Shown: positions 1 through 7,024, counted from the first letter of the stretch. The stretch is 14,168 nucleotides of DNA from Alphaproteobacteria bacterium (GCA_022425565.1 JAKMFG010000169.1:1-14168); one strand, 5' to 3'. The notes: generated by a model from the letters alone, not told the origin. Program-made: numbers and translations.

Positions 1-440
1 CTATTACCAATGCCGACCCGATGAGGACCGGGTTTTCTGCAGTGAAATCCGGCATTGTGATGTTTACCATCCCGTTTGTATTCGCGATTTATCCTGAACT
101 CCTGCTGATCAACCAGGCGGTGATTGACCCGTCGAGCGGTGCCTTTTTGCCCGGTCATGACGGCACCATCGATCTTGGCTGGCTTGTGTTGCTGATCGCA
201 CGGCTTGCGTTGGCGCTCTACCTGGTATCAAGCGCCATGGCTGCGTTTGACAACAAGCCGCTCGGCGCATTGCATATCGCCATCCGGATTGTTCTGGCGG
301 TGATGATCATGGCGAAACCTGTCGAGGTTTACGGAGTCGCGGTTGCGGGGGGCATCGGGATCATCATCTGGCACAAGCTGCAGAGCAGACAAGGGGGCGC
401 ACCTGGTGCTCCGATCGGCAAGAAAGCCGGTGCCGCATGA
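1..440 (+). CDS. TRAP transporter fused permease, C-terminal fragment (5' end outside window)
   Basis: The reading frame is already open at base 3 and runs to a TGA at 438-440, giving about 145 residues of the C-terminus of a larger membrane protein. It begins ITNADPMRTGFSAV, which resembles the stretch near the end of fused 4TM/12TM TRAP permeases (DctQM fusions, often of the TAXI type). Three or four hydrophobic segments follow (around GIVMFTIPFVFAIYPELLLI, LGWLVLLIARLALALYLVS, IAIRIVLAVMIM and VAVAGGIGIII), then a short polar tail rich in Gly, Ala and Lys. Such permeases use the ion gradient to import organic acids or similar solutes delivered by a periplasmic binding protein, which is not visible here. 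The stop overlaps the start of the sulfatase gene (ATGA), so the two are probably co-transcribed and translationally coupled. The family call is fairly secure; the substrate is unknown, and the sulfatase context suggests a sulfate ester. Confidence 0.75.
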   Translation, partial: ITNADPMRTGFSAVKSGIVMFTIPFVFAIYPELLLINQAVIDPSSGAFLPGHDGTIDLGWLVLLIARLALALYLVSSAMAAFDNKPLGALHIAIRIVLAVMIMAKPVEVYGVAVAGGIGIIIWHKLQSRQGGAPGAPIGKKAGAA

Positions 441-2020
441 CCGACCGGCCAAGCTACATCCTGTTCATCACGGACCAGCAGCGCTTCGACTATCTTGGCT
501 GTAACGGTCATCCGGTGCTGCGTACCCCGCATATCGACGCCATGGCCGCAGAAGGTGTCAACCACAAGAAATTCTATGTGTCTTCACCGGTCTGCATGCC
601 CAACCGTGCCAGTCTTGTGACGTGCCGCATGCCGTCAAGCCACGGGGTCCGTTCGCTTGGAATTCCTCTGTCGCATGACAATGTGACTTTTGTCGATTTG
701 CTCCGTGCAGCAGGCTATGACACGGCACTGATTGGCAAGAGCCACCTTCAGACGGTCACAAGCTGGCCAGTGAAGCTTGATCCGCCGGTGGAACGTGACG
801 GGTTTGAAAAACCGCCTGCAGATCTGGCCGAGGCCGTTCGTTCAGACCTTGACGATGCGCGCTACAAGTACGAGCAGGACAGCTTTTACCAGACTGAAAG
901 CCCGGATGTGCCCAAGCCGTTTTACGGTTTTGAAGAATATGTTTCCGTATTGCGTCACGGGTTCAATACAGGCGGAGATCACGAACTTCATCTTAAACAG
1001 GTGGCGCCCGATGTGCTCGACCTCCGGTCGCGCGACAACCAGTTCCCGCATGATTATTCATGTCCGCAGGCGATCCGGACAAAGGTTCCCGAAGAGCATT
1101 ACTCGACCAGCTATATCGCCAACCAGGCATGCGAATGGCTGGCGGCCCGAAAGGGCAATCCCGAGCCGTTCTTCCTGATGGTGTCCTTTCCTGACCCGCA
1201 TCATCCGTTTACGCCGCCCGGCAGATACTGGGACATGTACAAGCCGGAGGATATGCCTGTCCCGGCAGCTTACACTGACGATGACTGGGACCCCCCTGAA
1301 TATGTGAAGATCGCCGAGAGAGACCGTGCCGCAGATTCGTCACTCGGCCAGCGTTCAGGTTATTCCGTGGCGGTTTCTGAACGTGAGGCGCAGGAAGCCC
1401 AGGCGCTGACATGCGGCATGATCGCGATGATCGACGATGCTGTCGGCCGTGTTCGTGATGCTGCACAGGATGCCGGCGTCGCCGACCGGACGGTGCAGAT
1501 CTACACCTCGGACCATGGCGATCATCTTGGCGACCACAGGCTGCTGTTCAAGGGGGCTGAACAGTACGACACCCTGACCCATGTTCCCTTCATCTGGTCT
1601 GACCCGAATGGCGCAAGCGGCGAGGAAACACAGGAGCTGGCCCAGACCCATGATATTGGCACCACCATCCTGGAACATGCCCGGATCGAGCCTGCCATAG
1701 GCATGCAGGGGCAGGTCATGGCGGTTGCCGGTGGCACAGGCCGTGACGCTGTGCATATCCAGTACGAAACGCAGCGCACGCAGGAAGCTTTTGGTATACG
1801 GCCTCGCGTTCACACCGTCATTCGCGGCCGGTGGCGGTTGTCCATGTATCTCGGCAAATGCAAGAACGAGCTGTTTGATCTGGAAGTCGACCCCGGCGAA
1901 ATGACAAACCTTTGGAACGACGCCGGCCATGCAGCCGTCAGGGCCGAGATGACAGAGTTACTGGCTGAAATGGAAATCGCTGTTGCCGACCGGGTGCCAT
2001 TGCCGACGGCAGAGGGCTGA
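437..2020 (+). CDS. Formylglycine-dependent sulfatase (arylsulfatase/phosphonate monoester hydrolase superfamily)
   Basis: This 527-residue protein has the usual length and architecture of a type I sulfatase (alkaline phosphatase superfamily). D13 and Q14 in FITDQQR fit the N-terminal metal-binding site. The active-site motif is C53-M-P-N-R57, a CxPxR sequence whose cysteine is converted to formylglycine by FGE in aerobes. The later metal site is SDHGDHLGD (D359, H360), with the usual downstream lysine in LFKG (K372). There is no signal peptide, so it should act in the cytoplasm on an imported substrate, which fits its 4-base overlap (ATGA) with the TRAP permease gene. The start is fixed by this overlap and by the immediate MTDRPSYILFITD sulfatase opening. 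The sulfatase fold is confident. The substrate is not: related proteins cleave aryl sulfates, choline sulfate, sugar sulfates or phosphonate monoesters. Confidence 0.9.
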   Translation: MTDRPSYILFITDQQRFDYLGCNGHPVLRTPHIDAMAAEGVNHKKFYVSSPVCMPNRASLVTCRMPSSHGVRSLGIPLSHDNVTFVDLLRAAGYDTALIGKSHLQTVTSWPVKLDPPVERDGFEKPPADLAEAVRSDLDDARYKYEQDSFYQTESPDVPKPFYGFEEYVSVLRHGFNTGGDHELHLKQVAPDVLDLRSRDNQFPHDYSCPQAIRTKVPEEHYSTSYIANQACEWLAARKGNPEPFFLMVSFPDPHHPFTPPGRYWDMYKPEDMPVPAAYTDDDWDPPEYVKIAERDRAADSSLGQRSGYSVAVSEREAQEAQALTCGMIAMIDDAVGRVRDAAQDAGVADRTVQIYTSDHGDHLGDHRLLFKGAEQYDTLTHVPFIWSDPNGASGEETQELAQTHDIGTTILEHARIEPAIGMQGQVMAVAGGTGRDAVHIQYETQRTQEAFGIRPRVHTVIRGRWRLSMYLGKCKNELFDLEVDPGEMTNLWNDAGHAAVRAEMTELLAEMEIAVADRVPLPTAEG

Positions 2021-2057
2021 CAGGGCTCTGATCAGTTCAGACAAAACGGAGGGAAGA

Positions 2058-2636
2058 ATGTCAGACGTGGATTACGAGAACAGGCAGAATTTCGAGATGG
2101 GCCACTGGCCTGAGCTTCGTGAAACCTGGAACAAGATGATCCAGCTCGTATTCCCGGAGCGCGAGGTGTCAGGTGAGCTGAAACAGCTTGTTTTTACCGT
2201 CGCCAGCCTTTCGAGCGGCTGTCGCCACTGTCAGTCTCACGGGGCCTTCCATCTCCACAAAATCGGCGTTTCAGACGAGAAAATCCAGCATCTGTGGAGT
2301 TTCGAGACCTCTGACCTGTTTACCGATGCCGAGCGCGCTGCCCTGCGGCTTGCCATGGCTGCTGGTGCAACTCCTAACGCCACCGAGCCGGAAAATTTTG
2401 CAGAAATGCGCGAGCATTTCTCTGAAATACAGGTCATCGAAATCCTCGCTGTGATCGCTGTCGGTGGCTATCTGAACCGCTGGAATGACACCATCGCCAC
2501 AGTCACGGACCAGGAATCCATCGATTTTGCCAATGAGGTTCTGCGCCCTGTAGGCTGGGAGCCCGGAAAGCATGTCGGCGGCGCCGAGGAACAGCGCAAG
2601 GCGCACCCGATCAATCTGGGCTGGTCAAAGAAATGA
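2058..2636 (+). CDS. Carboxymuconolactone decarboxylase/AhpD-like protein
   Basis: The protein has 192 residues. The frame is open further upstream (to 1983), but that would overlap the sulfatase end. ATG 2058 has a GGAGGG ribosome binding site about 6 bases ahead and starts an ordinary N-terminus, so I chose it. The all-helical CMD/AhpD signature is at C55-R-H-C58-Q-S-H61-G, the CxxCxxH redox/proton-relay motif typical of alkylhydroperoxidase D-like proteins. A second, less conserved helical half follows (FTDAERAALRLAMAAG, then IEILAVIAVGGYLNRWND). Such proteins are peroxidases, decarboxylases or uncharacterised oxidoreductases. Its place between a sulfatase and a metallo-hydrolase in a tight operon suggests a detoxifying or processing role in the same pathway, but the reaction cannot be read from the sequence. 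The family is confident, the function is not. Confidence 0.85.
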   Translation: MSDVDYENRQNFEMGHWPELRETWNKMIQLVFPEREVSGELKQLVFTVASLSSGCRHCQSHGAFHLHKIGVSDEKIQHLWSFETSDLFTDAERAALRLAMAAGATPNATEPENFAEMREHFSEIQVIEILAVIAVGGYLNRWNDTIATVTDQESIDFANEVLRPVGWEPGKHVGGAEEQRKAHPINLGWSKK

Positions 2637-2676
2637 GGCCAGGCTCAACCTCTGCCCCGAAGGGAGGCGTGCTGCC

Positions 2677-3972
2677 ATGCATCCTGAACTGAAACAGCAT
2701 CCTGAATATTTTTCCCGGGAAATCATCCCGCTGGCCGACAATGTCTTCATGGCCTTCGGGTTTGCGGCATCGAATGTCTACATGATCGTTGGCGATGAAT
2801 CGGTCACGATCATCGATACGACCGAAACAACTGCGGCGGCATCCAACATTCTTGCTGAATTTCGCAAGATCACCGACAAGCCGGTGGCGAATATCATTCT
2901 CACACATTCGCATCGTGACCATGTTTCCGGAGCATCCGTCTTCGCAGGGGATGACTCGCCTGAAGTCATCACAAGCGCCAAGGGTTCAGAGGACCCCCTG
3001 ATTGAAGATACGCCGCATCCGCGTGCAAAGCTTGCGATGCAGGCACGCACCAAGCGTCAGTTTGGAATCGGCCTGTCCTATCCGGAAGAGATTATCGGCA
3101 TCGGCGTCGGCCCCGGCGACAGGCCGCTTCAGGGAATGGGTGCCGGCATGCTTCCGGCGACGCGTCTGATTTCTGAAGACCGGACGCGGGTGACCTTGTC
3201 AGGCATTGACCTCGAGCTTGTCATGGCACCAGGGGAAACGCCCGACCATATGGTGGTCTGGTATCCGGAGCGCAAAATCCTGTTATCCTGTGACAATTTC
3301 TACCGGTCTTTCCCAAATCTCTACGCCATTCGTGGAACTGCATATCGCGAGTTCGATACCTGGGCGGATACAATGGATCTGCTGATGGCATTCGAGCCTG
3401 CGGTGCTTGGCCCGGGACATACAAGGCCTGTCTTTGGCACATCAGAAATTCAATCTGTTCTGACCGACTATCGCGACGCGATCAGGCATGTCGTGACGGC
3501 CACCCGCCAAGGCATGGACCGTGGCCTGACCATCGAAGAGCTGGCACACAGTGTTAAATTGCCGCCAGAACTAGCTGAAAAACCACATCTTCGTGAGTAT
3601 TATGGGCGTGTAGATTTCGCCGTCAGGGCGTATTTCGTGGGAACAATGGGTTGGTTTGACGGCAATCCGACATCGCTAGGGGCGCTGGCGCCGGCAGAGG
3701 AGGCGGAACGCGTTATCCGGCTTGCCGGTGGCGTTGAGGCGGTCTGGACCGAGATTGGCAAGGCACGAGCGGACAGCGACTTCCAGTGGGCGCTGCAACT
3801 GCTGGACAGGCTGATCCAGATTGAACATGAGGCCGGCCGGGCCCGCCTGGCCAAGGCAGACGTGCTGCGCGAGCATGCAGTTGGCCAGATCAACTGCCCA
3901 ACACGCCATTATTACATCCAGTCCGCAAAGGAGCTGGAACAACAGGCAGGAGAACAAGGCGGGGACGTCTGA
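2677..3972 (+). CDS. MBL-fold metallo-hydrolase, SDS-type alkylsulfatase-like with dimerisation domain
   Basis: The protein has 431 residues, using ATG 2677 nine bases after a strong AGGGAGG (2661-2667). A longer in-frame reading to 2572 would run through the end of the previous gene. The opening (HPEYFSREIIPLADNVFMAFG) and the TDKPVANIILTHSHRDHVSGA block closely resemble SdsA1/BDS1-type alkylsulfatases. The metal-ligand set appears as H77, H79, D81, H82, then H191 (TPDHM), D206 (SCDNF) and H248 (GPGH). A helical region after about residue 270 matches the alkylsulfatase dimerisation domain (ELAHSVKLPPEL, REYYG, then YFVGTMGWFDGNPTSL). SdsA1-type enzymes are about 650 residues and end in an SCP2-like lipid-binding domain; this one stops after the dimerisation domain. 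No signal peptide is seen, so it is probably cytoplasmic. It may cleave an alkyl sulfate or another ester or lactone. Confidence 0.85.
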   Translation: MHPELKQHPEYFSREIIPLADNVFMAFGFAASNVYMIVGDESVTIIDTTETTAAASNILAEFRKITDKPVANIILTHSHRDHVSGASVFAGDDSPEVITSAKGSEDPLIEDTPHPRAKLAMQARTKRQFGIGLSYPEEIIGIGVGPGDRPLQGMGAGMLPATRLISEDRTRVTLSGIDLELVMAPGETPDHMVVWYPERKILLSCDNFYRSFPNLYAIRGTAYREFDTWADTMDLLMAFEPAVLGPGHTRPVFGTSEIQSVLTDYRDAIRHVVTATRQGMDRGLTIEELAHSVKLPPELAEKPHLREYYGRVDFAVRAYFVGTMGWFDGNPTSLGALAPAEEAERVIRLAGGVEAVWTEIGKARADSDFQWALQLLDRLIQIEHEAGRARLAKADVLREHAVGQINCPTRHYYIQSAKELEQQAGEQGGDV

Positions 3973-3998
3973 CCGACTGACCTGCAGGGGAGACAAGA

Positions 3999-5174
3999 AT
4001 GACCGGATATTTTCTCATGACATTTGCGGCACTGGCCGTGTTGGAACTGATCAAGGGATTGAGCGCCAACGGCACTCCACCTGTGCTTCAGCGTTTTTCC
4101 TGGCAGATGGATCTTGCCCACTTCATGTGGTCGAGCATCCTGTTTTTCAGGATTGCCTTCGTTGCCGTGCTTGTCTGGATGTTTGTCTCGATCCCGGCAG
4201 AGAGCCGTATGGCCGTGGTGCCGGGCGGCATTGTTATCGGTGCGCTCTGGGGCTTTTTCTATTGGCTTTTCAACAGATACTGGGTCGGCAGGCTCAAATT
4301 CCTGCCAATCACCCAGAAACGGTTCGAAAAGGCTGCCGGCAACGAAGTGGGTCTGGATGAGCAGATCCTCGGCATCGATCATGATGGCGAGCAGAAGGCG
4401 TTCCCGGTGAACATGCTCTATTACCATCACCAGATTGCTGACGAGGTCGGCGGAAAGGCCATCTGGCCGACCTATTGCGGCCTGTGCAACAGCGGGCGCA
4501 TCTACGATCGTGAGGTTGATGGCAAGGCTCTGGAATTCACCCTTGTCGGGGCCGTTAACTTCAACGCCACCTTCCGCGACCATACCACCGGTTCCTGGTG
4601 GCGACAGGAAGTCGGTGATGCCATCAAGGGGGCGCTCAAGGGACGGCAGATGGAAGATATGCCGTGCGAGCAGATGAGTCTCGGCAACTGGCTTGCCAAG
4701 TATCCTGATAGCCTTGTTCTGCAATATGATCCGGTCTTCAGGAAGCAGTATGCCGTCAGGACCGCTCTTCTCAATTACGAGATCAGCCTTCCGGGCTGGC
4801 ATATGCATGCCTCACCGCCACTTGTTGTCGGGATCGAGGTCGATGGCGTCGGCCGTGCCTATGACTGGAACCAGCTGGTGAAGGCACAGCTTGTGAATGA
4901 CGAGGCAAACGGCGAAGCGGTGCTGGCCGTGACCGACAAAGAGGGAAGTTCTGCCTTTGTCTACAGCCGCAAAGTTGACGGGACCGTTCTTGACTTCGAG
5001 GCTGCCGGTGACGGCTTCAAGGACATCAGCACCGGGTCAAGCTGGGACCGTTTCGGAAGGTGCACGAAAGGCAAGATGAAGGGCAAGGCGCTGGCGCGGA
5101 TTCAGAGCTACAAGCAATATATCCGTGCCTGGCTGAACTTTCATCCGCAGAGCAGTTTCTATGATTTCAATTGA
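3999..5174 (+). CDS. DUF3179 domain protein with N-terminal membrane segments
   Basis: The protein has 391 residues. The ATG follows AGGGGAGA, 26 bases after the preceding stop, so it continues the same operon. The first 100 residues hold about three hydrophobic segments (near 3-20, 48-66 and 72-92). The rest is a soluble DUF3179 domain: a FPVNML region, then WPTYCGLCNSGRIYDREVDG with a CxxC pair (C160, C163), then TTGSWWRQEVGDAIKG, and further conserved blocks around NWLAKYPDSLVLQYDP and KGKALARI. The biochemical role of DUF3179 is not established to my knowledge; the CxxC pair hints at metal binding or redox chemistry. The N-terminal anchor places the domain at the membrane, on which side is unclear. 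Its position at the end of the sulfatase operon suggests a link to sulfate-ester use, which is inference only. Confidence 0.8.
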   Translation: MTGYFLMTFAALAVLELIKGLSANGTPPVLQRFSWQMDLAHFMWSSILFFRIAFVAVLVWMFVSIPAESRMAVVPGGIVIGALWGFFYWLFNRYWVGRLKFLPITQKRFEKAAGNEVGLDEQILGIDHDGEQKAFPVNMLYYHHQIADEVGGKAIWPTYCGLCNSGRIYDREVDGKALEFTLVGAVNFNATFRDHTTGSWWRQEVGDAIKGALKGRQMEDMPCEQMSLGNWLAKYPDSLVLQYDPVFRKQYAVRTALLNYEISLPGWHMHASPPLVVGIEVDGVGRAYDWNQLVKAQLVNDEANGEAVLAVTDKEGSSAFVYSRKVDGTVLDFEAAGDGFKDISTGSSWDRFGRCTKGKMKGKALARIQSYKQYIRAWLNFHPQSSFYDFN

Positions 5175-5294
5175 CGGTACAGGCAGGCAATAGCAGGCAG
5201 GCAATTGCAGGCAATGCTGTGAGGGGGAGGGCCCGAGTGGCAATTCAAGAGTCCAGATAATGACCTTGACTTGCAGAGCTGGGATTAAACGATG
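5175..5294. other. Intergenic spacer between convergent genes
   Basis: These 120 bases separate the DUF3179 gene (plus) from the end of the DUF3237 gene (minus). They contain a short tandem repeat directly after the stop codon (listed separately) and a purine-rich GAGGGGGAGGG run at about 5220-5230. I found no convincing stem-loop followed by a T tract on either strand, so no terminator is called. Confidence 0.6.
5180..5215 (+). repeat. 14-bp tandem repeat, 2.6 copies
   Basis: The unit CAGGCAGGCAATAG (5180-5193) is followed at once by CAGGCAGGCAATTG (5194-5207) and by the partial unit CAGGCAAT (5208-5215). Each full unit is itself built on CAGG/CAGGCAAT. It starts five bases after the stop codon of the DUF3179 gene. 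It may be a slippage product or a variable-number locus; no function is evident. Confidence 0.85.
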
Positions 5295-5756
5295 CTAATC
5301 AATGGCATACAAAGATAATCTTACGCTTGACTTCAGCCTTCCACCAACGCCGAGGAATAGGGTTTTGTTGACCCATTCATATTTTGGATGTCCGGTTTCA
5401 AGCCGTGCATGCGTGCGCATGTAATAGCTCGACGGATCGACATCCTCGCCGGTAGCAACACGCTGCATCACGTCCTTGGGTCCATGCCGGTAGCCGAAAT
5501 TGATGATCTCGATCACCGCACCGTCCTCCGTGCGGAACGCATAGCGCGTATCCAATTCGGCCACACCGCTGCTGAAGATTGTCTGCCAGTCAGCGCCGAC
5601 ATTGAGAATTTCCCCGGTGAATTCAGGGCCGGTGATGCGCCCGCCCACAATCGGGATGATCCGTCGCTTGCCTGCGCGGCCATCACCCATCTCGCTAATC
5701 GGGTCCAGATCAATGTCGAAATCGGCGACATGCCGCAGGGTTGGTTCGGGTAACAA
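5295..5756 (-). CDS. DUF3237 (UPF0311) family protein
   Basis: This 153-residue protein has the length of a stand-alone DUF3237 protein. Typical blocks are seen: GRITGPEFTGEILNVGADWQ near residues 39-58, then DTRYAFRTEDGAVIEIINFG, then YYMRTHARLETGHPKYEWVN and a closing beta strand. These are small beta-barrel proteins without an assigned reaction, often next to catabolic genes. The start is a TTG. An in-frame stop lies at 5772-5774 and no ATG or GTG occurs between it and 5756, while GGAG sits seven bases upstream. The next internal Met (residue 23) would cut off the conserved N-terminus. It is transcribed away from the dehydrogenase gene and shares its upstream region. The family is confident; the function is unknown. 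Confidence 0.85.
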   Translation of the reverse strand: MLPEPTLRHVADFDIDLDPISEMGDGRAGKRRIIPIVGGRITGPEFTGEILNVGADWQTIFSSGVAELDTRYAFRTEDGAVIEIINFGYRHGPKDVMQRVATGEDVDPSSYYMRTHARLETGHPKYEWVNKTLFLGVGGRLKSSVRLSLYAID

Positions 5757-5763
5757 GACTGAA

Positions 5764-5767
5764 CTCC
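5764..5767 (-). promoter_or_regulatory. Ribosome binding site supporting a TTG start
   Basis: GGAG on the minus strand lies seven bases before the TTG at 5756. It is the only plausible initiation signal between the in-frame stop at 5772-5774 and the conserved N-terminus of the DUF3237 protein, so it decides the start. Confidence 0.55.
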
Positions 5768-5780
5768 ATGATCAGATTGC

Positions 5781-5798
5781 GCCTGACGGGAATCAGGC
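5781..5798. promoter_or_regulatory. Perfect 6-bp inverted repeat near DUF3237 start (operator candidate)
   Basis: GCCTGA, six bases (CGGGAA), TCAGGC. The dyad lies 25-42 bases upstream of the DUF3237 TTG start, a place suited to an operator or to a hairpin in the leader. No T tract follows on either strand, so a terminator is unlikely. No matching regulator gene is in the window. Confidence 0.35.
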
Positions 5799-5873
5799 CA
5801 TGCACGACCTTAGCCACAGGCGCTCGAGTTGAATAGATGATGGTTCCCGATGCTGTAGCTTACTGCTAAATTG

Positions 5874-5897
5874 GACAGGCTTTTACCAACGCCTGTC
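5874..5897. promoter_or_regulatory. Perfect 7-bp inverted repeat upstream of dehydrogenase gene (operator candidate)
   Basis: GACAGGC, ten bases (TTTTACCAAC), GCCTGTC. The dyad has 17 bases centre to centre between its arms, which suits a dimeric helix-turn-helix regulator, and ends 27 bases before the TTG start of the dehydrogenase gene. It could also form a hairpin in the mRNA leader. Its regulator is unknown. Confidence 0.4.
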
Positions 5898-5924
5898 AGT
5901 GTTCTGTGAAGAAAGGCCATACCA

Positions 5925-6998
5925 TTGCAAAATTACAAGATTGCGGCCATTCCCGCCGATGGCATCGGGCCCGAAGTGATCGATGCTGGTGTTCGGGTGC
6001 TGCAAGCCGTTGCCGGGCGTGACGGTGGCTTTTCCTGTGATGTCACGACCTATGACTGGGGGTCTGACTATTACAAGGCGCATGGCAGGATGATGCCGGA
6101 AGATGGCCTCGACAGCCTGAAAGCCCATGACGCAATTTTCTTTGGTGCGGTCGGCGCGCCCGATGTGCCCGACCACATTACGCTGTGGGGCCTTCGGCTT
6201 CCAATCTGTCAGGGGTTTGACCAATATGCCAATGTTCGTCCCACACGAATTCTTCCCGGCATTTCCGCACCGCTCAAGGACAAGGGGCCCGGTGATCTGG
6301 ACTGGGTGATCGTTCGCGAGAATTCAGAAGGGGAATATGCCGGTCATGGCGGGCGTGCGCATCGCGGCCTGCCCGAGGAAGTGGCGACCGAGACCGCTAT
6401 TTTCACTCGTGTGGGCGTAACCCGCATCATGCGTTTCGCCTTCCGCCTGGCGCAGGCGCGCCCGCGCAGGTTGCTGACCGTTGTGACCAAATCCAACGCA
6501 CAGCGGCATGGCATGGTGATGTGGGACGAGATCGCGGCCGAGGTTGCTGCCGAATTCCCCGATGTGAGCTGGGACAAGATGCTTGTCGACGCTATGACAG
6601 TGCGGATGACGCTGAACCCTGAAAGCCTCGACACCATTGTCGCCACCAATCTGCATGCCGATATCCTGTCCGACCTTGCCGGTGCGCTGGCCGGCAGCCT
6701 CGGTGTGGCGCCCACGGCCAATATAGATCCAGAAAGGCGCTATCCCTCGATGTTCGAGCCGATCCACGGGTCCGCCTTTGACATCACCGGCAAAGGCATC
6801 GCCAATCCGGTCGCCACATTCTGGACGGCCTGTCAGATGCTGGATCATCTGGGCGAGGCGGATGCCTCGGCGCGACTGATGAAGGCCATCGAAAAGGTTT
6901 GTGCGGCCGGGATCACGACACCCGATGTCGGCGGCAGCGCCACCACGGCCGAAGTGACCGATGCGGTCATCGATGTGATCTGCGGGTCGAATGAATAG
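5925..6998 (+). CDS. ttuC: Tartrate dehydrogenase/D-malate dehydrogenase (decarboxylating), TtuC/DmlA type
   Basis: This 357-residue protein belongs to the isocitrate/isopropylmalate dehydrogenase family of NAD-linked beta-decarboxylating enzymes. The block WGLRLPICQGFDQYANVRP, ending at R105-P106, is characteristic of the tartrate/D-malate branch. Other family residues are R131 and Y138 in RENSEGEYAG, the catalytic lysine K189 in TKSNAQRHGM, the metal-binding aspartates D222, D246 and D250, and the NAD-binding region PIHGSAFDITGKGIANP. It would oxidise and decarboxylate D-malate to pyruvate, or oxidise L-/meso-tartrate. The start is a TTG: an in-frame stop is at 5907-5909, and no ATG or GTG lies between that stop and the conserved N-terminus. 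AAAGG at 5912-5916 is the likely ribosome binding site. The next gene, an FAD monooxygenase, starts 26 bases after its stop, so they form one transcript. The subfamily is confident; the exact substrate is not. Confidence 0.88.
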   Translation: MQNYKIAAIPADGIGPEVIDAGVRVLQAVAGRDGGFSCDVTTYDWGSDYYKAHGRMMPEDGLDSLKAHDAIFFGAVGAPDVPDHITLWGLRLPICQGFDQYANVRPTRILPGISAPLKDKGPGDLDWVIVRENSEGEYAGHGGRAHRGLPEEVATETAIFTRVGVTRIMRFAFRLAQARPRRLLTVVTKSNAQRHGMVMWDEIAAEVAAEFPDVSWDKMLVDAMTVRMTLNPESLDTIVATNLHADILSDLAGALAGSLGVAPTANIDPERRYPSMFEPIHGSAFDITGKGIANPVATFWTACQMLDHLGEADASARLMKAIEKVCAAGITTPDVGGSATTAEVTDAVIDVICGSNE

Positions 6999-7024
6999 GC
7001 GTCCGATGCCAAGGGAGGCGTGCC

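Larger units (their letters stand above)
5757..5924. promoter_or_regulatory. Divergent intergenic region between DUF3237 and dehydrogenase genes
   Basis: These 168 bases must hold the promoters for both the minus-strand DUF3237 gene and the plus-strand dehydrogenase-monooxygenase pair. They contain two perfect inverted repeats, 5781-5798 and 5874-5897, each close to one of the genes (listed separately). I cannot assign -35/-10 boxes with confidence. TAAATT at about 5867-5872 is the best -10-like sequence on the plus strand, but no good -35 lies at the right distance. Confidence 0.45.

Noticed and set aside
1983..2057. N-terminal extension of the AhpD-like protein
   Set aside because: It would overlap the sulfatase coding sequence; ATG 2058 has a good ribosome binding site and the extension is Arg-rich without conservation signs.
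2572..2676. N-terminal extension of the MBL hydrolase
   Set aside because: It overlaps the AhpD-like gene; ATG 2677 follows AGGGAGG and starts directly at the conserved HPEYF region.
3912..4808. Long minus-strand open frame of 298 codons opposite the DUF3179 gene
   Set aside because: It lies antisense to a recognisable DUF3179 domain, has no recognisable family, and crosses the start of an operon gene.
5180..5215. CRISPR-like repeat
   Set aside because: The units are contiguous with no spacers and no cas genes are nearby; it is a plain tandem repeat.
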